A stretch of DNA of 64,000 bases from Streptomyces sp. CG4. GTDB taxonomy: Bacteria > Actinomycetota > Actinomycetes > Streptomycetales > Streptomycetaceae. Of the stretch, positions 7,584 through 16,008 are shown piece after piece. Below the pieces are notes generated by a model. That model did no database searches, was not told where the DNA came from, and worked only from the letters and a program-made list of their open reading frames with translations. The stretch lies in NCBI RefSeq assembly GCF_041080655.1, contig NZ_CP163525.1, positions 8,432,001 through 8,496,000 on the forward strand, written 5' to 3'. A program made the position numbers and the translations under genes. Position 1 is the stretch's first letter. Every line of letters starts with the position of its first letter.

Positions 7584-8657
7584 GTGACGACGTTGTTCAG
7601 CAGCTACCGACTCGGCGACCTGACCCTGCCCAACCGGATGGTGATGGCCCCGATGACCCGCGTCAGGGCCGCGGCCGGCGGCCTCGCCACACCGTCCATG
7701 GCCAGGTACTACGCGCAACGCGCGACAGCCGGACTGATCGTGTCCGAGGGCGTGCAGCCCAGCCTCATCGGGCAGTCCAACCCCGGCACGCCCGGACTGC
7801 ACACCGATGAGCAAGTAACCTCGTGGCGTGCCGTGACCGACGCCGTACACATCAACGGCGGGCGGATCTTCGCCCAGCTCATGCACGGCGGCCGGGTCTC
7901 GCACCCCGACACGACCGGCCACCAGCCCGTCGGCCCCTCGGCGATCGCCGCAGTGGGTGACGTCTTCACCCCGACCGGCCCGCAGCCCGCACCCACGCCC
8001 CGCGCACTGGACACCGCCGAGGTGCCCCAGCATGCCCACGCGTACGCCGAGGCTGCCCGCCGCGCGATCGACGCGGGCTTCGACGGAGTCGAACTCCACG
8101 GTGCCAACGGCTACTTGATCTCCCAGTTCCTCTCCTCCAACGCCAACCGGCGCACGGACCGCTACGGTGGCACGATCACGGGCCGGATCCGGTTCGCCGT
8201 AGAGGCCGTGGCCGCGACGGTGGACGCGATCGGCGCGGCCAGGACGGGCATCCGGCTCTCCCCAGGGGGCGGCTTCTGGGGCGTCGAGGAGACCGACGCG
8301 CTCGCCCTCAACACCGCACTGCTGACCGAACTGGACCGGCTCCAACTCGCCTACGTCCACCTGGAGATGACCACGGACGAAGAGGTGCTCATCGGCCTGC
8401 GCCGCACCTGGCCCGGAACCCTGATCGTCAATCCGGTCCTCCCGATGGGCCCCAAGCAGACCGGCCGCGCGGAAGCCGACCACTGGCTGGGCCTGGGCGC
8501 CGACCTGATCAGCTTCGGCCGCGGCTTCCTCGCCAACCCCGACCTTGTCGAACGCCTCCGCACCGGCCTGCCGATCGCCCCCGTCGACGAGAACACGTAC
8601 TACCAGGGCGGCGACACCGGCTACCTCACCTATCCGGCCTACCAGCACACGGCCTGA
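7584..8657 (+). CDS. Old yellow enzyme family alkene reductase (NemA-like)
   Basis: 357-residue FMN-dependent (beta/alpha)8 reductase that reduces activated C=C bonds or nitro groups with NAD(P)H. The start TTLFSSYRLGDLTLPNRMVM, the active-site block LHGANGYLISQF with His172, Asn175 and Tyr177, the FMN-phosphate block NANRRTDRYGG, and GRGFLANPDLVERL are all diagnostic. The GTG at 7584 was chosen because GGAGGAG lies just upstream; an in-frame start at 7503 lies inside the promoter. It is divergent from a MerR regulator with a MerR-type promoter between, so induction by electrophilic compounds is a reasonable inference. Confidence 0.92.
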   Translation: MTTLFSSYRLGDLTLPNRMVMAPMTRVRAAAGGLATPSMARYYAQRATAGLIVSEGVQPSLIGQSNPGTPGLHTDEQVTSWRAVTDAVHINGGRIFAQLMHGGRVSHPDTTGHQPVGPSAIAAVGDVFTPTGPQPAPTPRALDTAEVPQHAHAYAEAARRAIDAGFDGVELHGANGYLISQFLSSNANRRTDRYGGTITGRIRFAVEAVAATVDAIGAARTGIRLSPGGGFWGVEETDALALNTALLTELDRLQLAYVHLEMTTDEEVLIGLRRTWPGTLIVNPVLPMGPKQTGRAEADHWLGLGADLISFGRGFLANPDLVERLRTGLPIAPVDENTYYQGGDTGYLTYPAYQHTA

Positions 8658-8699
8658 CGCGCACGCGCGGTCACCTCTTCCGGCTGGCCGGACACGCGC

Positions 8700-8985
8700 C
8701 TGTGGCCGAGCCCGAAGTAGCTGAGCCGCTCGCGGCCGAGGTGGCGATGGTCCCGCTCCTGCTCCGGCCACCCCCGCGTACGCCATCGGCGGCACCTACG
8801 ACGTGCTCAGCTACAAGGAGGCGGCCGACGAGCTGTTTCCGCACCTCACCACGGCCCCGGACCGGTCGGCGAACTTCGCCCGCTGGGTCTTCCTCGAACC
8901 TGCGGCCCGGGACGTTCGACACCGCGTTTCACTTGGCCGAACAGCCGGAACGGACACTGCTGATCTACGGAGGAACGTGTCCGGG
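8700..8985 (+). pseudogene. Degraded gene fragment, unidentified
   Basis: Between the reductase and the kelch gene, plus-strand pieces look coding. SYKEAADELFPHLTTAPDRS and FARWVFLEPAARDV lie near 8810-8920, and AEQPERTLLIYGG lies in another frame near 8940-8980. They suggest a frameshifted C-terminal part of a larger enzyme. The last piece loosely resembles the LLFVYGxxDPW region of secreted tripeptidyl aminopeptidases (S37), but this is weak. No start or complete domain is present. Confidence 0.3.
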
Positions 8986-10068
8986 TCAGCGTCCGTGCGG
9001 GGGGTAGGTGTCGTGGGTGTCCACGGGGGCGCCGCCGCCCTTGGTGCCTCCTCCGGGTATGTGGATCGTGTTGCCCACGGCGGCAGCGGCGGTGCCGTGG
9101 CGGGGCACCGGCATGGGCGCGAGGATCTGCCAGCGGTCGCGCGTGGTGTCGTACGCCTCGGTGTTGGGGAAGACGCCCTGGGATCCGGGTGCCGGATTTC
9201 CTTCACCGCCGAAGGTGTAGATCGTCGTGCCGATGGCCGCCGCCGCGATGCCGCCACGGGCCGTCGGCATGGAGGCACGCCGGCTCCACCGACGGGTGCG
9301 CAGGTCGAGGGCGTAGACCTCGCCCCGTACGTGGGCCTGCCCCCGGTCACGGCCACCGACGACGTACAGGGTCGCCGCGATCAGGGCGCCACCGGCGTGG
9401 TCGCGGGCCTCGGGCAGGCTGGGCAGCGATTCCCAACGGCCGGTGGTGACGTCGAAGCAGGACACGGCATCGACGGTGTCCTGCAGGCCGCCGGGCTGGG
9501 GCGTCAGTGTCCGCATCCCGCCCGCGAGGTAGATCTTCGGTCCGTGTACGCCGACGGCGGCGCTGCCCCGCTCGGTGCCCGGCGGCATGAAGGGCACGGG
9601 GGACCACCGGTTCGTGCGCGGGTCGAAGACATAGGCGTCGCGCAGCGCCTGCCAGGATTCCCCACCGGACAGGCCGCCGAGTACGTAGATCCTGCCGCCG
9701 ACCGCCGCCGCGTTGGGGTGATTCATCGCCACCGGCAGCGGAGCGACGTCCGACCAGCGCCCGGTCCGGGAGTCGTAGGCCTCGACCCGGTTGGTGGTGG
9801 TGAAGCCGCCGCCGGGTGTCGGGGCTATGCCCGCGATCACGTAGACCTTGCTGCCGAGGGCGACGACACCGTGCTCCTGTCGGGCGCCGCCTCCTATGGG
9901 CGGCAGTGTCTGCCACCCGCTGCGGTACTCGGGCGGGACCGGTGAGCTCGGAGTGCCCGGTGAGCCGGGTGGTTCCACGGGTCCGGGATGGGCGTGGGCC
10001 GGCACGGCGGGTGTGGCCAGCGCGGCCAGCAGGGCCGTTCCACGGATCAGAACGTCGCGTCGGTGCAT
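8986..10068 (-). CDS. Secreted kelch-repeat protein
   Basis: 360 residues. The start at 10068 (ATG after GAAAGG) gives MHRRDVLIRGTALLAALATPAVPAHA, a Tat-like signal with a twin Arg, hydrophobic core and AHA cleavage site. The mature part consists of repeated kelch blades of about 48 residues. Each has a Gly-Gly turn, a spaced Tyr (VYVIAGIAP, IYVLGGLSG, IYLAGGM, LYVVGGRD, IYTFGGEG) and a following W-x-P/L segment. This predicts a six-bladed beta-propeller exported to the cell surface or medium. Kelch propellers bind proteins or sugars, and some are galactose-oxidase-like, but no copper ligands are evident. The partner is unknown. Confidence 0.85.
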   Translation of the reverse strand: MHRRDVLIRGTALLAALATPAVPAHAHPGPVEPPGSPGTPSSPVPPEYRSGWQTLPPIGGGARQEHGVVALGSKVYVIAGIAPTPGGGFTTTNRVEAYDSRTGRWSDVAPLPVAMNHPNAAAVGGRIYVLGGLSGGESWQALRDAYVFDPRTNRWSPVPFMPPGTERGSAAVGVHGPKIYLAGGMRTLTPQPGGLQDTVDAVSCFDVTTGRWESLPSLPEARDHAGGALIAATLYVVGGRDRGQAHVRGEVYALDLRTRRWSRRASMPTARGGIAAAAIGTTIYTFGGEGNPAPGSQGVFPNTEAYDTTRDRWQILAPMPVPRHGTAAAAVGNTIHIPGGGTKGGGAPVDTHDTYPPHGR

Positions 10069-10169
10069 CTCGGCTTGCCTTTCGCTCCTGCGGGTGGGGG
10101 GTGGCCGTCGGCGCCGGCCCGACCCGGCCACGGATGCGCGGGGCCGGGCCGGCGCCGACGGAGGTGCGG

Positions 10170-10385
10170 TCAGCCGGCGGGCGGCTGCTGGATCTCGGCG
10201 GCGGTCAGGACGTGGCCGCCGATGCCCCAGCCGCCGTCGGGCACCTCCTCGACGAGCACCAGCGTGGTGGCGCGGGCACGTTCGCCGTAGATCTCGCTGT
10301 ACAGGTCGGTGGTGCGGGTGATGATCTGCGCCTTCTGCTCGTCGGTGAGGGTGCCTGCGGGGACCTTGAAGTTCGCGTACGGCAT
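10170..10385 (-). CDS. 4-oxalocrotonate tautomerase-family protein
   Basis: 71 residues starting MPYANFKVPAGTLTDEQKAQ. The Pro directly after the initiator Met is the catalytic Pro-1 of the tautomerase superfamily, and the length suits a 4-OT-like monomer. The ATG at 10385 follows GCAGGAGCG. These enzymes move protons in enol/keto isomerisations and form oligomers in the cytoplasm. The gene lies divergent from the HTH regulator at 10543, a common pairing of regulator with small enzyme. Substrate unknown. Confidence 0.85.
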   Translation of the reverse strand: MPYANFKVPAGTLTDEQKAQIITRTTDLYSEIYGERARATTLVLVEEVPDGGWGIGGHVLTAAEIQQPPAG

Positions 10386-10542
10386 CGGTTTCGCTCCTGC
10401 CAGGGTTCGGATGGGTGAGCCGCGACGTCGTGCGCTCGCCGCCCTCCCACCATCACCCGGTCTGCGGGCGGCAACCAGGCTGTGCACACCCTGCGGTTGC
10501 CGGCCCCTGGTTCGCACGCGTCGTACACGGCACGATGCGGGC

Positions 10543-11343
10543 GTGGACCTTTCCGAACTCGCCGCGTTCCTCAAGTCCCGGCGGGCGCGGATCCGGCCGG
10601 GCGACGTCGGTCTGGCCGCCGGGCCCCGCCGCCGGGTACCCGGGCTGCGGCGGGAGGAGGTGGCTCAGCTCGCGGGCCTGTCGGCGGACTACTGCACCGA
10701 GTTGGAGCGCGGGCGCGGCACTCGGCCGTCGGCGCAGGTCCTGGCCGCCCTCGCCCGTGCGCTGCGCCTCGGCGGCGACGAGCGCGACCATCTGTTCCAC
10801 CTGGCCGAGCGTCCCGTGCCCCCAGCCGCGGGCGGCCTGACCGCGCACATCACGCCGGGGCTGCTGGCGCTCCTCGACCGGCTCGCGGCGACTCCCGCGC
10901 AGATCATCACCGACCTGCACGAGACCCTCGTACAGAACGAGGCGGCCATCGCGCTCGTGGGCCGGCAGCCGACCAGGCGCGGGGCCAGGGCGAGCTTCAT
11001 CCACCGCTGGTTCACCGATCCCGCCTCCCGCGCGATCTACCCCTCGGACGAACACCCGCACCAGTCCCGGGTGTTCGTCGCCGACCTGCGGGCGGTTGCT
11101 GCCCGGCGCGGCCGTGATGCCGAAGTGGACGGTCTTGTGGGCGTGTTGCGGCGGCACAGCGAGGAGTTCGCGGCGCTGTGGGACACCCGTGCCGATGGGG
11201 GCGCCAAGGGCGGTCGCGGCGCTGAGGCCGGCCAGGACCGTGGCGATGGCGCGTCCCCGGCGCTCAGGCGGCGCGAGCGCGGCGGCCGCAGCGACGGCGG
11301 TGGGGCTGACCAGGGCGCCGCCGAGCCCGGCGACCGCCCGTGA
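10543..11343 (+). CDS. MmyB-like HTH regulator, C-terminally truncated and read through
   Basis: XRE-type regulator of the MmyB-like family. The helix-turn-helix spans about residues 1-75 (RREEVAQLAGLSADYCTELERGRG), followed by the ligand domain (ITDLHETLVQNEAAIALVG, FIHRWFTDPASRAIYP). GTG start at 10543. Family sequence is recognisable up to EEFAALWDTR (about 11190). The remaining 50 codons are a low-complexity tail antisense to the truncated MFS gene, where the family would continue with an LWxxHDV-type segment. A deletion has therefore joined the 3' parts of two convergent genes. The regulator probably lacks its native C-terminal subdomain. The likely original target is the divergent tautomerase gene. 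Confidence 0.75.
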   Translation: MDLSELAAFLKSRRARIRPGDVGLAAGPRRRVPGLRREEVAQLAGLSADYCTELERGRGTRPSAQVLAALARALRLGGDERDHLFHLAERPVPPAAGGLTAHITPGLLALLDRLAATPAQIITDLHETLVQNEAAIALVGRQPTRRGARASFIHRWFTDPASRAIYPSDEHPHQSRVFVADLRAVAARRGRDAEVDGLVGVLRRHSEEFAALWDTRADGGAKGGRGAEAGQDRGDGASPALRRRERGGRSDGGGADQGAAEPGDRP

Positions 11344-11631
11344 GGCCAGGGCCACGCCGAAGACGGGGACGAGGGCCGTCAGGAGGTTGCCCACGACGAA
11401 GATGCCGAGCCCGGTGAGGAACAGCCTGCGACGCGGCCACCGCGTGGTGGCTGCTGCCATGACGGGGCCGAGGACGGCGTAGGAGAAGGCATAGGCGGTG
11501 ATCAGCCATCCTGCGGTGCCGACGCCGACACCGAGGGAGTGGGCCGCGCCCGGCAGGATCCCGGCGATCACGAAGCTGTCGGTGCCGATGGCGAACATTG
11601 CAGCGGTCAGTACGAGGAGTGATCGGTACAC
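11190..11631 (-). pseudogene. MFS transporter, N-terminal half only
   Basis: The GTG start at 11631 gives MYRSLLVLTAAMFAIGTDSFVI, a typical DHA1-type drug/sugar efflux start. About five transmembrane helices follow, with ATTRWPRRRLFLTGL (loop 2-3, motif A position) and PPERRGRAIATVLAGLSAA. Recognisable sequence stops at GAPIGT (about 11190). The frame stays open to 10453, but that part is antisense to the HTH gene. About half of a normal 400-residue transporter is present, so it is almost certainly non-functional. Confidence 0.8.
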
Positions 11632-11876
11632 GTTGGAGGTTCCCCCCTGATGTAGGGGATCGGATACGGAAATGGCCCGCGGCGAGGCCGATCACATGCG
11701 GATCGGCTTGTATGAAGGGGCAGTCCGCTCAGGGGGTCACGCGATCCTTGACCCCTTCGAGCGTCGGCGATGGTCAGAAGACCTGGGCGTAGCAGCCCAC
11801 GGCAACGGCTGCCGAGAGCGCTGCCAGCGCCATGGCCATGAAGGGTTTGGGTATGTGCATGCCGACCCGGCGAAGC

Positions 11877-11910
11877 GCACCTATGTCCCTGACGCACCTA
11901 TGTCCCTGAC
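11877..11910. repeat. Tandem 17-bp direct repeat (2 copies)
   Basis: GCACCTATGTCCCTGAC occurs twice head to tail (11877-11893 and 11894-11910). It sits about 10 bases before the stop of the NmrA-like gene, in an otherwise gene-free stretch. Confidence 0.9.
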
Positions 11911-11920
11911 GAAAGGGGGC

Positions 11921-12826
11921 TCAGCCCAGATAGAAGTCCCTGCGAGCGGCCACGAACTCCTCGATCGACTGGGCGGGGGTGCCGGTCACGCGCTGGACGC
12001 CGTCGGCTGTGCGGTCATAGCGGTTCTCCCGGTGGAGCCGGGCCATGACGGCGATGTGCCGTTCGACGTGCGGCGGCAGGCCCACCTTGGCGAGCGCCTC
12101 GGCCTCCCACTTCTCCGGGGGCACGTCCACGTAGGTCACCGGCCGTCCCAACGCGTGGGAGAACTCCCGCGCCAACTCGTTCATGTCGACCGACCGTGGC
12201 CCGGTCAGTTCGTAGACCTGCCCGATGTGCGGGGCCGGGTCGCGCAGTACGGTGGCGACCACCCTGGCGACGTCGTCCACGGCCACCGGCGAGGTGCGTC
12301 CGGTGCCGAACGGCAGCGCGATCGTGCCGTTCTCCTGGATCGTCCGCGCCGCCAGTGCGGTGAAGAGGGGATTGTCCAGGAACGATGTCGGCCGGATGTG
12401 CACCACCGGCAGGCCCGACCAGTCGAAGACCTGCTCGGCCAGCCAGTGCAGCCGCTGCTGGTGCGACTCCGAGGTGCTGGTGGCGGTCATCTGCGACACC
12501 GTCATCTGCGACAGGTCGACCAGTGCGTCCAGCTGTCCGTACTCCCGCGCGACGGAGGCCACCACGGCGGCCGCCAGCAGGTGGTCCGGCGACACGGGCA
12601 TCGCGAAGTACATCCGTGACACACCCTGCAGCGCGGCCGCGACGGTCTCGGGCCGGGTCAGATCGCCGATGACGACCTCCGCGCCGAGCCTGCGCAACTC
12701 GGCGGCTCGCTCGTCCTCGCTGCGAACCATGAAGCGCACCGGCACGTCCTGCGCGCGCAGATACTCGAAGACGCTGCGGCCTACGCCGCCGGCGCCGGGA
12801 ATGAGAACGAGATTGCTGGTAACCAT
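11921..12826 (-). CDS. NmrA-like NAD(P)-binding protein
   Basis: 301-residue atypical short-chain dehydrogenase. The nucleotide motif GAGGVGRSVFEYL lies near residue 11, VVIGDLTRPETVAAAL marks the second strand, and the HIRPTSFLDN block is typical of NmrA/azoR-type sugar-nucleotide-binding folds. The Tyr-x-x-x-Lys catalytic pair is not evident, which suits an NmrA-like sensor or isomerase-like enzyme. It lies 84 bases downstream of the secreted-protein gene in the same orientation, so it may share the MarR-type promoter at 13846-13874. Function unknown. Confidence 0.85.
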   Translation of the reverse strand: MVTSNLVLIPGAGGVGRSVFEYLRAQDVPVRFMVRSEDERAAELRRLGAEVVIGDLTRPETVAAALQGVSRMYFAMPVSPDHLLAAAVVASVAREYGQLDALVDLSQMTVSQMTATSTSESHQQRLHWLAEQVFDWSGLPVVHIRPTSFLDNPLFTALAARTIQENGTIALPFGTGRTSPVAVDDVARVVATVLRDPAPHIGQVYELTGPRSVDMNELAREFSHALGRPVTYVDVPPEKWEAEALAKVGLPPHVERHIAVMARLHRENRYDRTADGVQRVTGTPAQSIEEFVAARRDFYLG

Positions 12827-12909
12827 CAGTTTGTTTTCCTTAATGACTCATCGAGAACATGGCTGTCGCAGCGCCGCAGCAGGGCCGCTGAGGGCTCGGG
12901 GAGAGCCGC

Positions 12910-13614
12910 CTACTTGGTCGTGCCCCAGAGCTGGCCGGCGGGCACGTGGTAGGGCGAGCCCGTGAGCTTGGTGACCCGGATCTGCATGGGTGCCGTGGTC
13001 TGGTGGCGGCTGCGCGTGGAGCCGCTGTGGGTGGCGGTCATGGCGTAGGGGTGGGTGAAGTTGGTGGTCGAGCCGCTGACCAGGGGGAAGTGTCCCTGGG
13101 GGGCGGTGGAGGGTGAGTCCGCGGTGTTGATGATCCAGACAGTCTTGGCGGAGGTGCCGCACTTCTGCAGGGTGAGGCCCTCGTTCTGGTACGCGGTGTC
13201 GGCCAGGCCCGCGCACAGGCCGGTGCGCTTGCCGTGCGGCACGTACTCGACCTCCACCGCGGTCAGGTTGCCGTAGTGCCTGTTCACCTCGGCGGACACC
13301 AAGCCGTCCTTGTAGAAGTCGGTGACCAGGCCCTTGCGGTGGCCGACTATGTCCCCGGCCGGGTCCGTGTTGCTGACGGGGTACATCGCGGTGGGCCGGC
13401 CGACCCTGGCTGCTCCCTGGTACACGGTCTCGACCAGATTGGGCTGCTCGGAGGTGCCGAACTCGGTGCTGTAGATCTTGATGCAGCTGTCGCCGCACTC
13501 CGGGGTGGCCGCACTCGCGGACAGCGTTCCCGCCACACCGAGGCCACCCACCATGGTGACCATCGCCGCCGCAGTGAGCACCTTGTTGGTGAGCACCTTG
13601 TTCTCGACAGACAT
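12910..13614 (-). CDS. Secreted hypothetical protein
   Basis: 234 residues. The ATG at 13614 follows GAAGGAA. The N-terminus carries a Sec signal (VLTAAAMVTMVGGLGVAGTLSASA, cut after ASA near residue 32). The mature protein has four Cys (ECGDSC, GLCAG, LQKCG), probably in two disulphides, and is beta-rich with many Thr and Ser. No family was recognised. Its upstream promoter at 13846-13874 is nearly the same as that of the nitrile hydratase operon, which links it to the MarR regulon. The 5' untranslated leader would be about 230 bases. Confidence 0.75.
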   Translation of the reverse strand: MSVENKVLTNKVLTAAAMVTMVGGLGVAGTLSASAATPECGDSCIKIYSTEFGTSEQPNLVETVYQGAARVGRPTAMYPVSNTDPAGDIVGHRKGLVTDFYKDGLVSAEVNRHYGNLTAVEVEYVPHGKRTGLCAGLADTAYQNEGLTLQKCGTSAKTVWIINTADSPSTAPQGHFPLVSGSTTNFTHPYAMTATHSGSTRSRHQTTAPMQIRVTKLTGSPYHVPAGQLWGTTK

Positions 13615-13845
13615 AGAAGATTCCTTCGCTGGTACCGCAGTCGCGCTCTGCGCGCTGCTCTGCTGGACAGGGCTCAAGCCGCTGGATAGGGCGCAACCGA
13701 CACACTGCTCCCGGACGCCCGCGCAGCTCCCGCTGCGCCGCACCAGTTACCGCCCTCTCGCTCCCCAGCGGACGGCCGCCTGGTCGGGATGCGCGCGTGG
13801 AGCATGCATCCTCGCGGGAAGGAGGAGGCCCCATCGACACTTAGG

Positions 13846-13874
13846 AGCATATGCTCGTATCTGGGACGTGGCAA
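13846..13874 (-). promoter_or_regulatory. MarR-type promoter/operator 1 (secreted protein gene)
   Basis: On the minus strand a -35 TTGCCA (13869-13874) and -10 TATGCT (13846-13851) are 17 bases apart. The perfect palindrome GAGCATATGCTC (13845-13856) overlaps the -10. The same layout recurs upstream of nitrile hydratase, and a related site lies at the MarR gene. It reads toward the gene starting at 13614. Confidence 0.7.
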
Positions 13875-13948
13875 GTGCTGATACCGCATGCACCCTCCGG
13901 CACGCCGGCACACACTGCATTGCCTTGAGACCGGGAGGCGGTTGCGGC

Positions 13949-14305
13949 TCAGTGCGGGTGGTCGTGGCCGTCGGAGTGGTCGTGGCCTGCGGGGCGTTGC
14001 GCCAGAGCTCGGGTGCGCGTGGTGACCTCATCCGGGGAAACGGCGCACAGGCCGGCGAGGACGTCCTCCAGGGCGGCCAGCCACAGCTGGTAGTAGCTGT
14101 ACGGCTCACCTGGGGCTGCCGAGGTTTCCCAGGCCGCGATCCGGGCGATCAGTGCGGCCTGGAATTCCGGCCAGGTGAACACGCCTGCCTCGTACAGGCT
14201 GACGGCCATGCCGAAGGCGCGGCTCTCCCACGGCTCGGCGAAGACGAGCTCCCCGTTGGAGCGGGGCGGTGCGGCCGGGCCCTCGATGTCCAGCGGCGCG
14301 CTCAC
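13949..14305 (-). CDS. Nitrile hydratase accessory (activator) protein
   Basis: 118-residue accessory protein of Co-type nitrile hydratase, homologous in fold to the beta-subunit N-terminus. LVFAEPWESRAFGMAVSLYEAGVFTW matches the beta subunit's PVFAEPWQGRAFALAIL. It helps load cobalt and oxidise the claw cysteines of the alpha subunit. The GTG at 14305 overlaps the alpha stop by four bases, indicating translational coupling. The C-terminus is His-rich (GHDHSDGHDHPH), which could bind the metal before transfer. That last point is inference. Confidence 0.9.
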   Translation of the reverse strand: MSAPLDIEGPAAPPRSNGELVFAEPWESRAFGMAVSLYEAGVFTWPEFQAALIARIAAWETSAAPGEPYSYYQLWLAALEDVLAGLCAVSPDEVTTRTRALAQRPAGHDHSDGHDHPH

Positions 14306-14901
14306 GGTGCCGCCACCTTCGCCACGCCCACCATCGCGTCCCGCGTCACCAGCGGCACGAGCTCCTGCTCGGTCAGGTGCTCGGTGCCGGCCGGACGCTC
14401 GGGCAGGACCAGCCACCGCACCTCGCTGGTGGAGTCGCGGACGGTGATCTGCACGTCGTCGACCAGGTCGAGCCCCATCTCCGACAGCACCGCGCGGGGC
14501 TCCTTCACCACGCGCGCGCGGTAGGCCGGGTCCTTGTACCAGCCCGGCGGCAGGCCCAGCACCGGCCAGGGGTAGCACGAGCACAGCGTGCACACCACTA
14601 CGTTGTGCATGGTGGGGGAGTTCTCCACGACGACGATGTGCTCGCCTTGAAACCCTCCGAAGCCCATTTCCTTGATGGCGGCCGTGCCGTCCTCGAGCAG
14701 CCGGCGACGGTACTCCGGGTCGGTCCAGGCCCTGGCAACGACCTTGGCGCCGTTGAGCGGACCGACGTTGGTCTCGTAGGTGGTGATGATTCCGTCGATC
14801 ATCTTCGGGTCGATCAGGCCCCGCTCGGTGAGCAGTTGCTCAAGCGCCTCGGTGCGCAGGGCTGGGGGAAGGGTCTCGTCCGGTCCGCTGGTGGTGGTCA
14901 T
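14302..14901 (-). CDS. nthA: Nitrile hydratase alpha subunit, cobalt type
   Basis: 199-residue catalytic subunit that hydrates nitriles to amides in the cytoplasm. The metal claw reads VCTLCSCYPWPVLGLPP with Cys104, Cys107 and Cys109. Thr after the first Cys marks the cobalt class (iron enzymes have Ser). The ATG at 14901 overlaps the beta stop by four bases (ATGA). The order beta-alpha-accessory is that of Co-type operons. An in-frame extension up to 14970 is antisense-like and was not used. No amidase, nitrilase or aldoxime dehydratase is nearby. Confidence 0.95.
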   Translation of the reverse strand: MTTTSGPDETLPPALRTEALEQLLTERGLIDPKMIDGIITTYETNVGPLNGAKVVARAWTDPEYRRRLLEDGTAAIKEMGFGGFQGEHIVVVENSPTMHNVVVCTLCSCYPWPVLGLPPGWYKDPAYRARVVKEPRAVLSEMGLDLVDDVQITVRDSTSEVRWLVLPERPAGTEHLTEQELVPLVTRDAMVGVAKVAAP

Positions 14902-15563
14902 GAGGTCGCATCCAGGTAACTCTCGAAAAGCTCTACGGTGAGGTCGAAGGACTCGGCGTCGGCGCCCCACAGCTCGTGGGAGTCGAACCGCACCGAATAG
15001 ACGTACTGCGGGTTCTCGCCCAGGAAGTGGGCGTTGGTGTCCGGCAGCACGCCGGCGGGCTGAACCATGTCGACAACGCCGATATGCCCTCGCACATAGC
15101 GCGGCAGCCTGGTGTGTCCGGCTGGCGACATGTCCTTCGCGCGCACGTGCTCACCGTCGCCGAACGCGGGCGCAGTGTCTACGGAGCGCAGCGTGCCCTC
15201 GGCGGCGGGCGTGTAGTCGGGCTTGGCCGGCGCCGGGATCGGGGGCTCCTCCACGTGCTCGCCGCGGAGGTTGCGGGCGCGGGCGTCGACCGCACCAGGC
15301 GCCAGGATGGCGCTGTCGAGGAGTCTCAGCTCTCCGGCGTTGAGCCAGCGACCGTAGTAGCCCTCCTCGAGGTAGGCGGCCCGGTCCAGGCGCTCCAGCG
15401 CGTGCCGGAAGGAGTCGAGATTCCCTCCGGACACCCGATTGGACAAGATTGCCAGAGCGAAGGCCCGGCCCTGCCAGGGCTCCGCGAAGACGGGTTCGTT
15501 CTTTTTCGGTGGCTGCACGGGACCCCAGCCAGGGGTTCCTCCCATGTCGGCAATACCATCCAT
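14898..15563 (-). CDS. nthB: Nitrile hydratase beta subunit
   Basis: 221 residues, normal length. It starts MDGIADMGGTPGWGPVQ, close to the conserved MDGxxDMGG start of all beta subunits. It contains EPVFAEPWQGRAFALA and the C-terminal PRYVRGHIGVV...PDTNAHF...QYVYSVRFDSHELWG block, which packs on the alpha active site. The ATG at 15563 follows AGAGGTGATGTC. First gene of the operon, with a MarR-type promoter about 190 bases upstream. Confidence 0.95.
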   Translation of the reverse strand: MDGIADMGGTPGWGPVQPPKKNEPVFAEPWQGRAFALAILSNRVSGGNLDSFRHALERLDRAAYLEEGYYGRWLNAGELRLLDSAILAPGAVDARARNLRGEHVEEPPIPAPAKPDYTPAAEGTLRSVDTAPAFGDGEHVRAKDMSPAGHTRLPRYVRGHIGVVDMVQPAGVLPDTNAHFLGENPQYVYSVRFDSHELWGADAESFDLTVELFESYLDATS

Positions 15564-15752
15564 GACATCACCTCTCACGTGTCCGTGATGACGGATACGC
15601 GTGTTACTGACTTTATGCTGATGGCGCCTTCGGCGTCTTGGCCGGGCCGGGCCCGAACGCGCCATTGCGGCACGTGCGACACCGTTCGGCGGATGCGCCG
15701 ATTCGCCGGCGGCCGGGGGTGTCGGTGTCTGAACCATGAGCTCCGCAAGCAT

Positions 15753-15785
15753 TACGAGCATATGCACGTATTCGCAGAGTGGCAA
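15753..15785 (-). promoter_or_regulatory. MarR-type promoter/operator 2 (nitrile hydratase operon)
   Basis: On the minus strand -35 TTGCCA (15780-15785), a 17-base spacer and -10 TATGCT (15757-15762). The 18-base near-palindrome TACGAGCATATGCACGTA (15753-15770, one mismatch) covers the -10. The boxes and spacing are identical to promoter 1 at 13846-13874. It reads toward the beta-subunit gene. Confidence 0.75.
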
Positions 15786-15952
15786 GCCCGGGCGCTTCGG
15801 CCCAGCGGTCCGGTCACCCAGGGCGGCGCAACTCACACTGAAGGCGGCTGGAAGGTGGCGTCACGGTTGCCGCCGATGCGCTGACGCGTATCCGCAGGTG
15901 CGACCCCTTGGCTCGACGGGGGTTGTGCCCGTAGGCGCGAACTGAGTGCCCC

Positions 15953-15982
15953 TTCACATCTGCGAGCACATGCTCCTATCAT
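15953..15982 (+). promoter_or_regulatory. Promoter/operator 3 (marR autoregulation)
   Basis: -35 TTCACA (15953-15958), an 18-base spacer and -10 TATCAT (15977-15982) on the plus strand. GAGCACATGCTC (15964-15975), a near match to the palindromes of promoters 1 and 2, sits inside the spacer, well placed for repression of the MarR gene. Confidence 0.7.
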
Positions 15983-16008
15983 GGGCGTGCACGCTCTGGA
16001 GGACAAAG

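Noticed and set aside
7521..8795. Minus-strand open frame of about 420 codons over the old-yellow-enzyme gene
   Set aside because: Pure antisense shadow of the reductase. It shows no motif and has low-complexity composition.
8803..9945. Plus-strand frame of about 380 codons over the kelch gene
   Set aside because: Antisense of the kelch repeats apart from its first 40 codons, which belong to the fragment at 8700-8985.
11877..11910. Possible CRISPR-like repeat
   Set aside because: Only two adjacent copies with no spacer between them, and no cas genes in the window.
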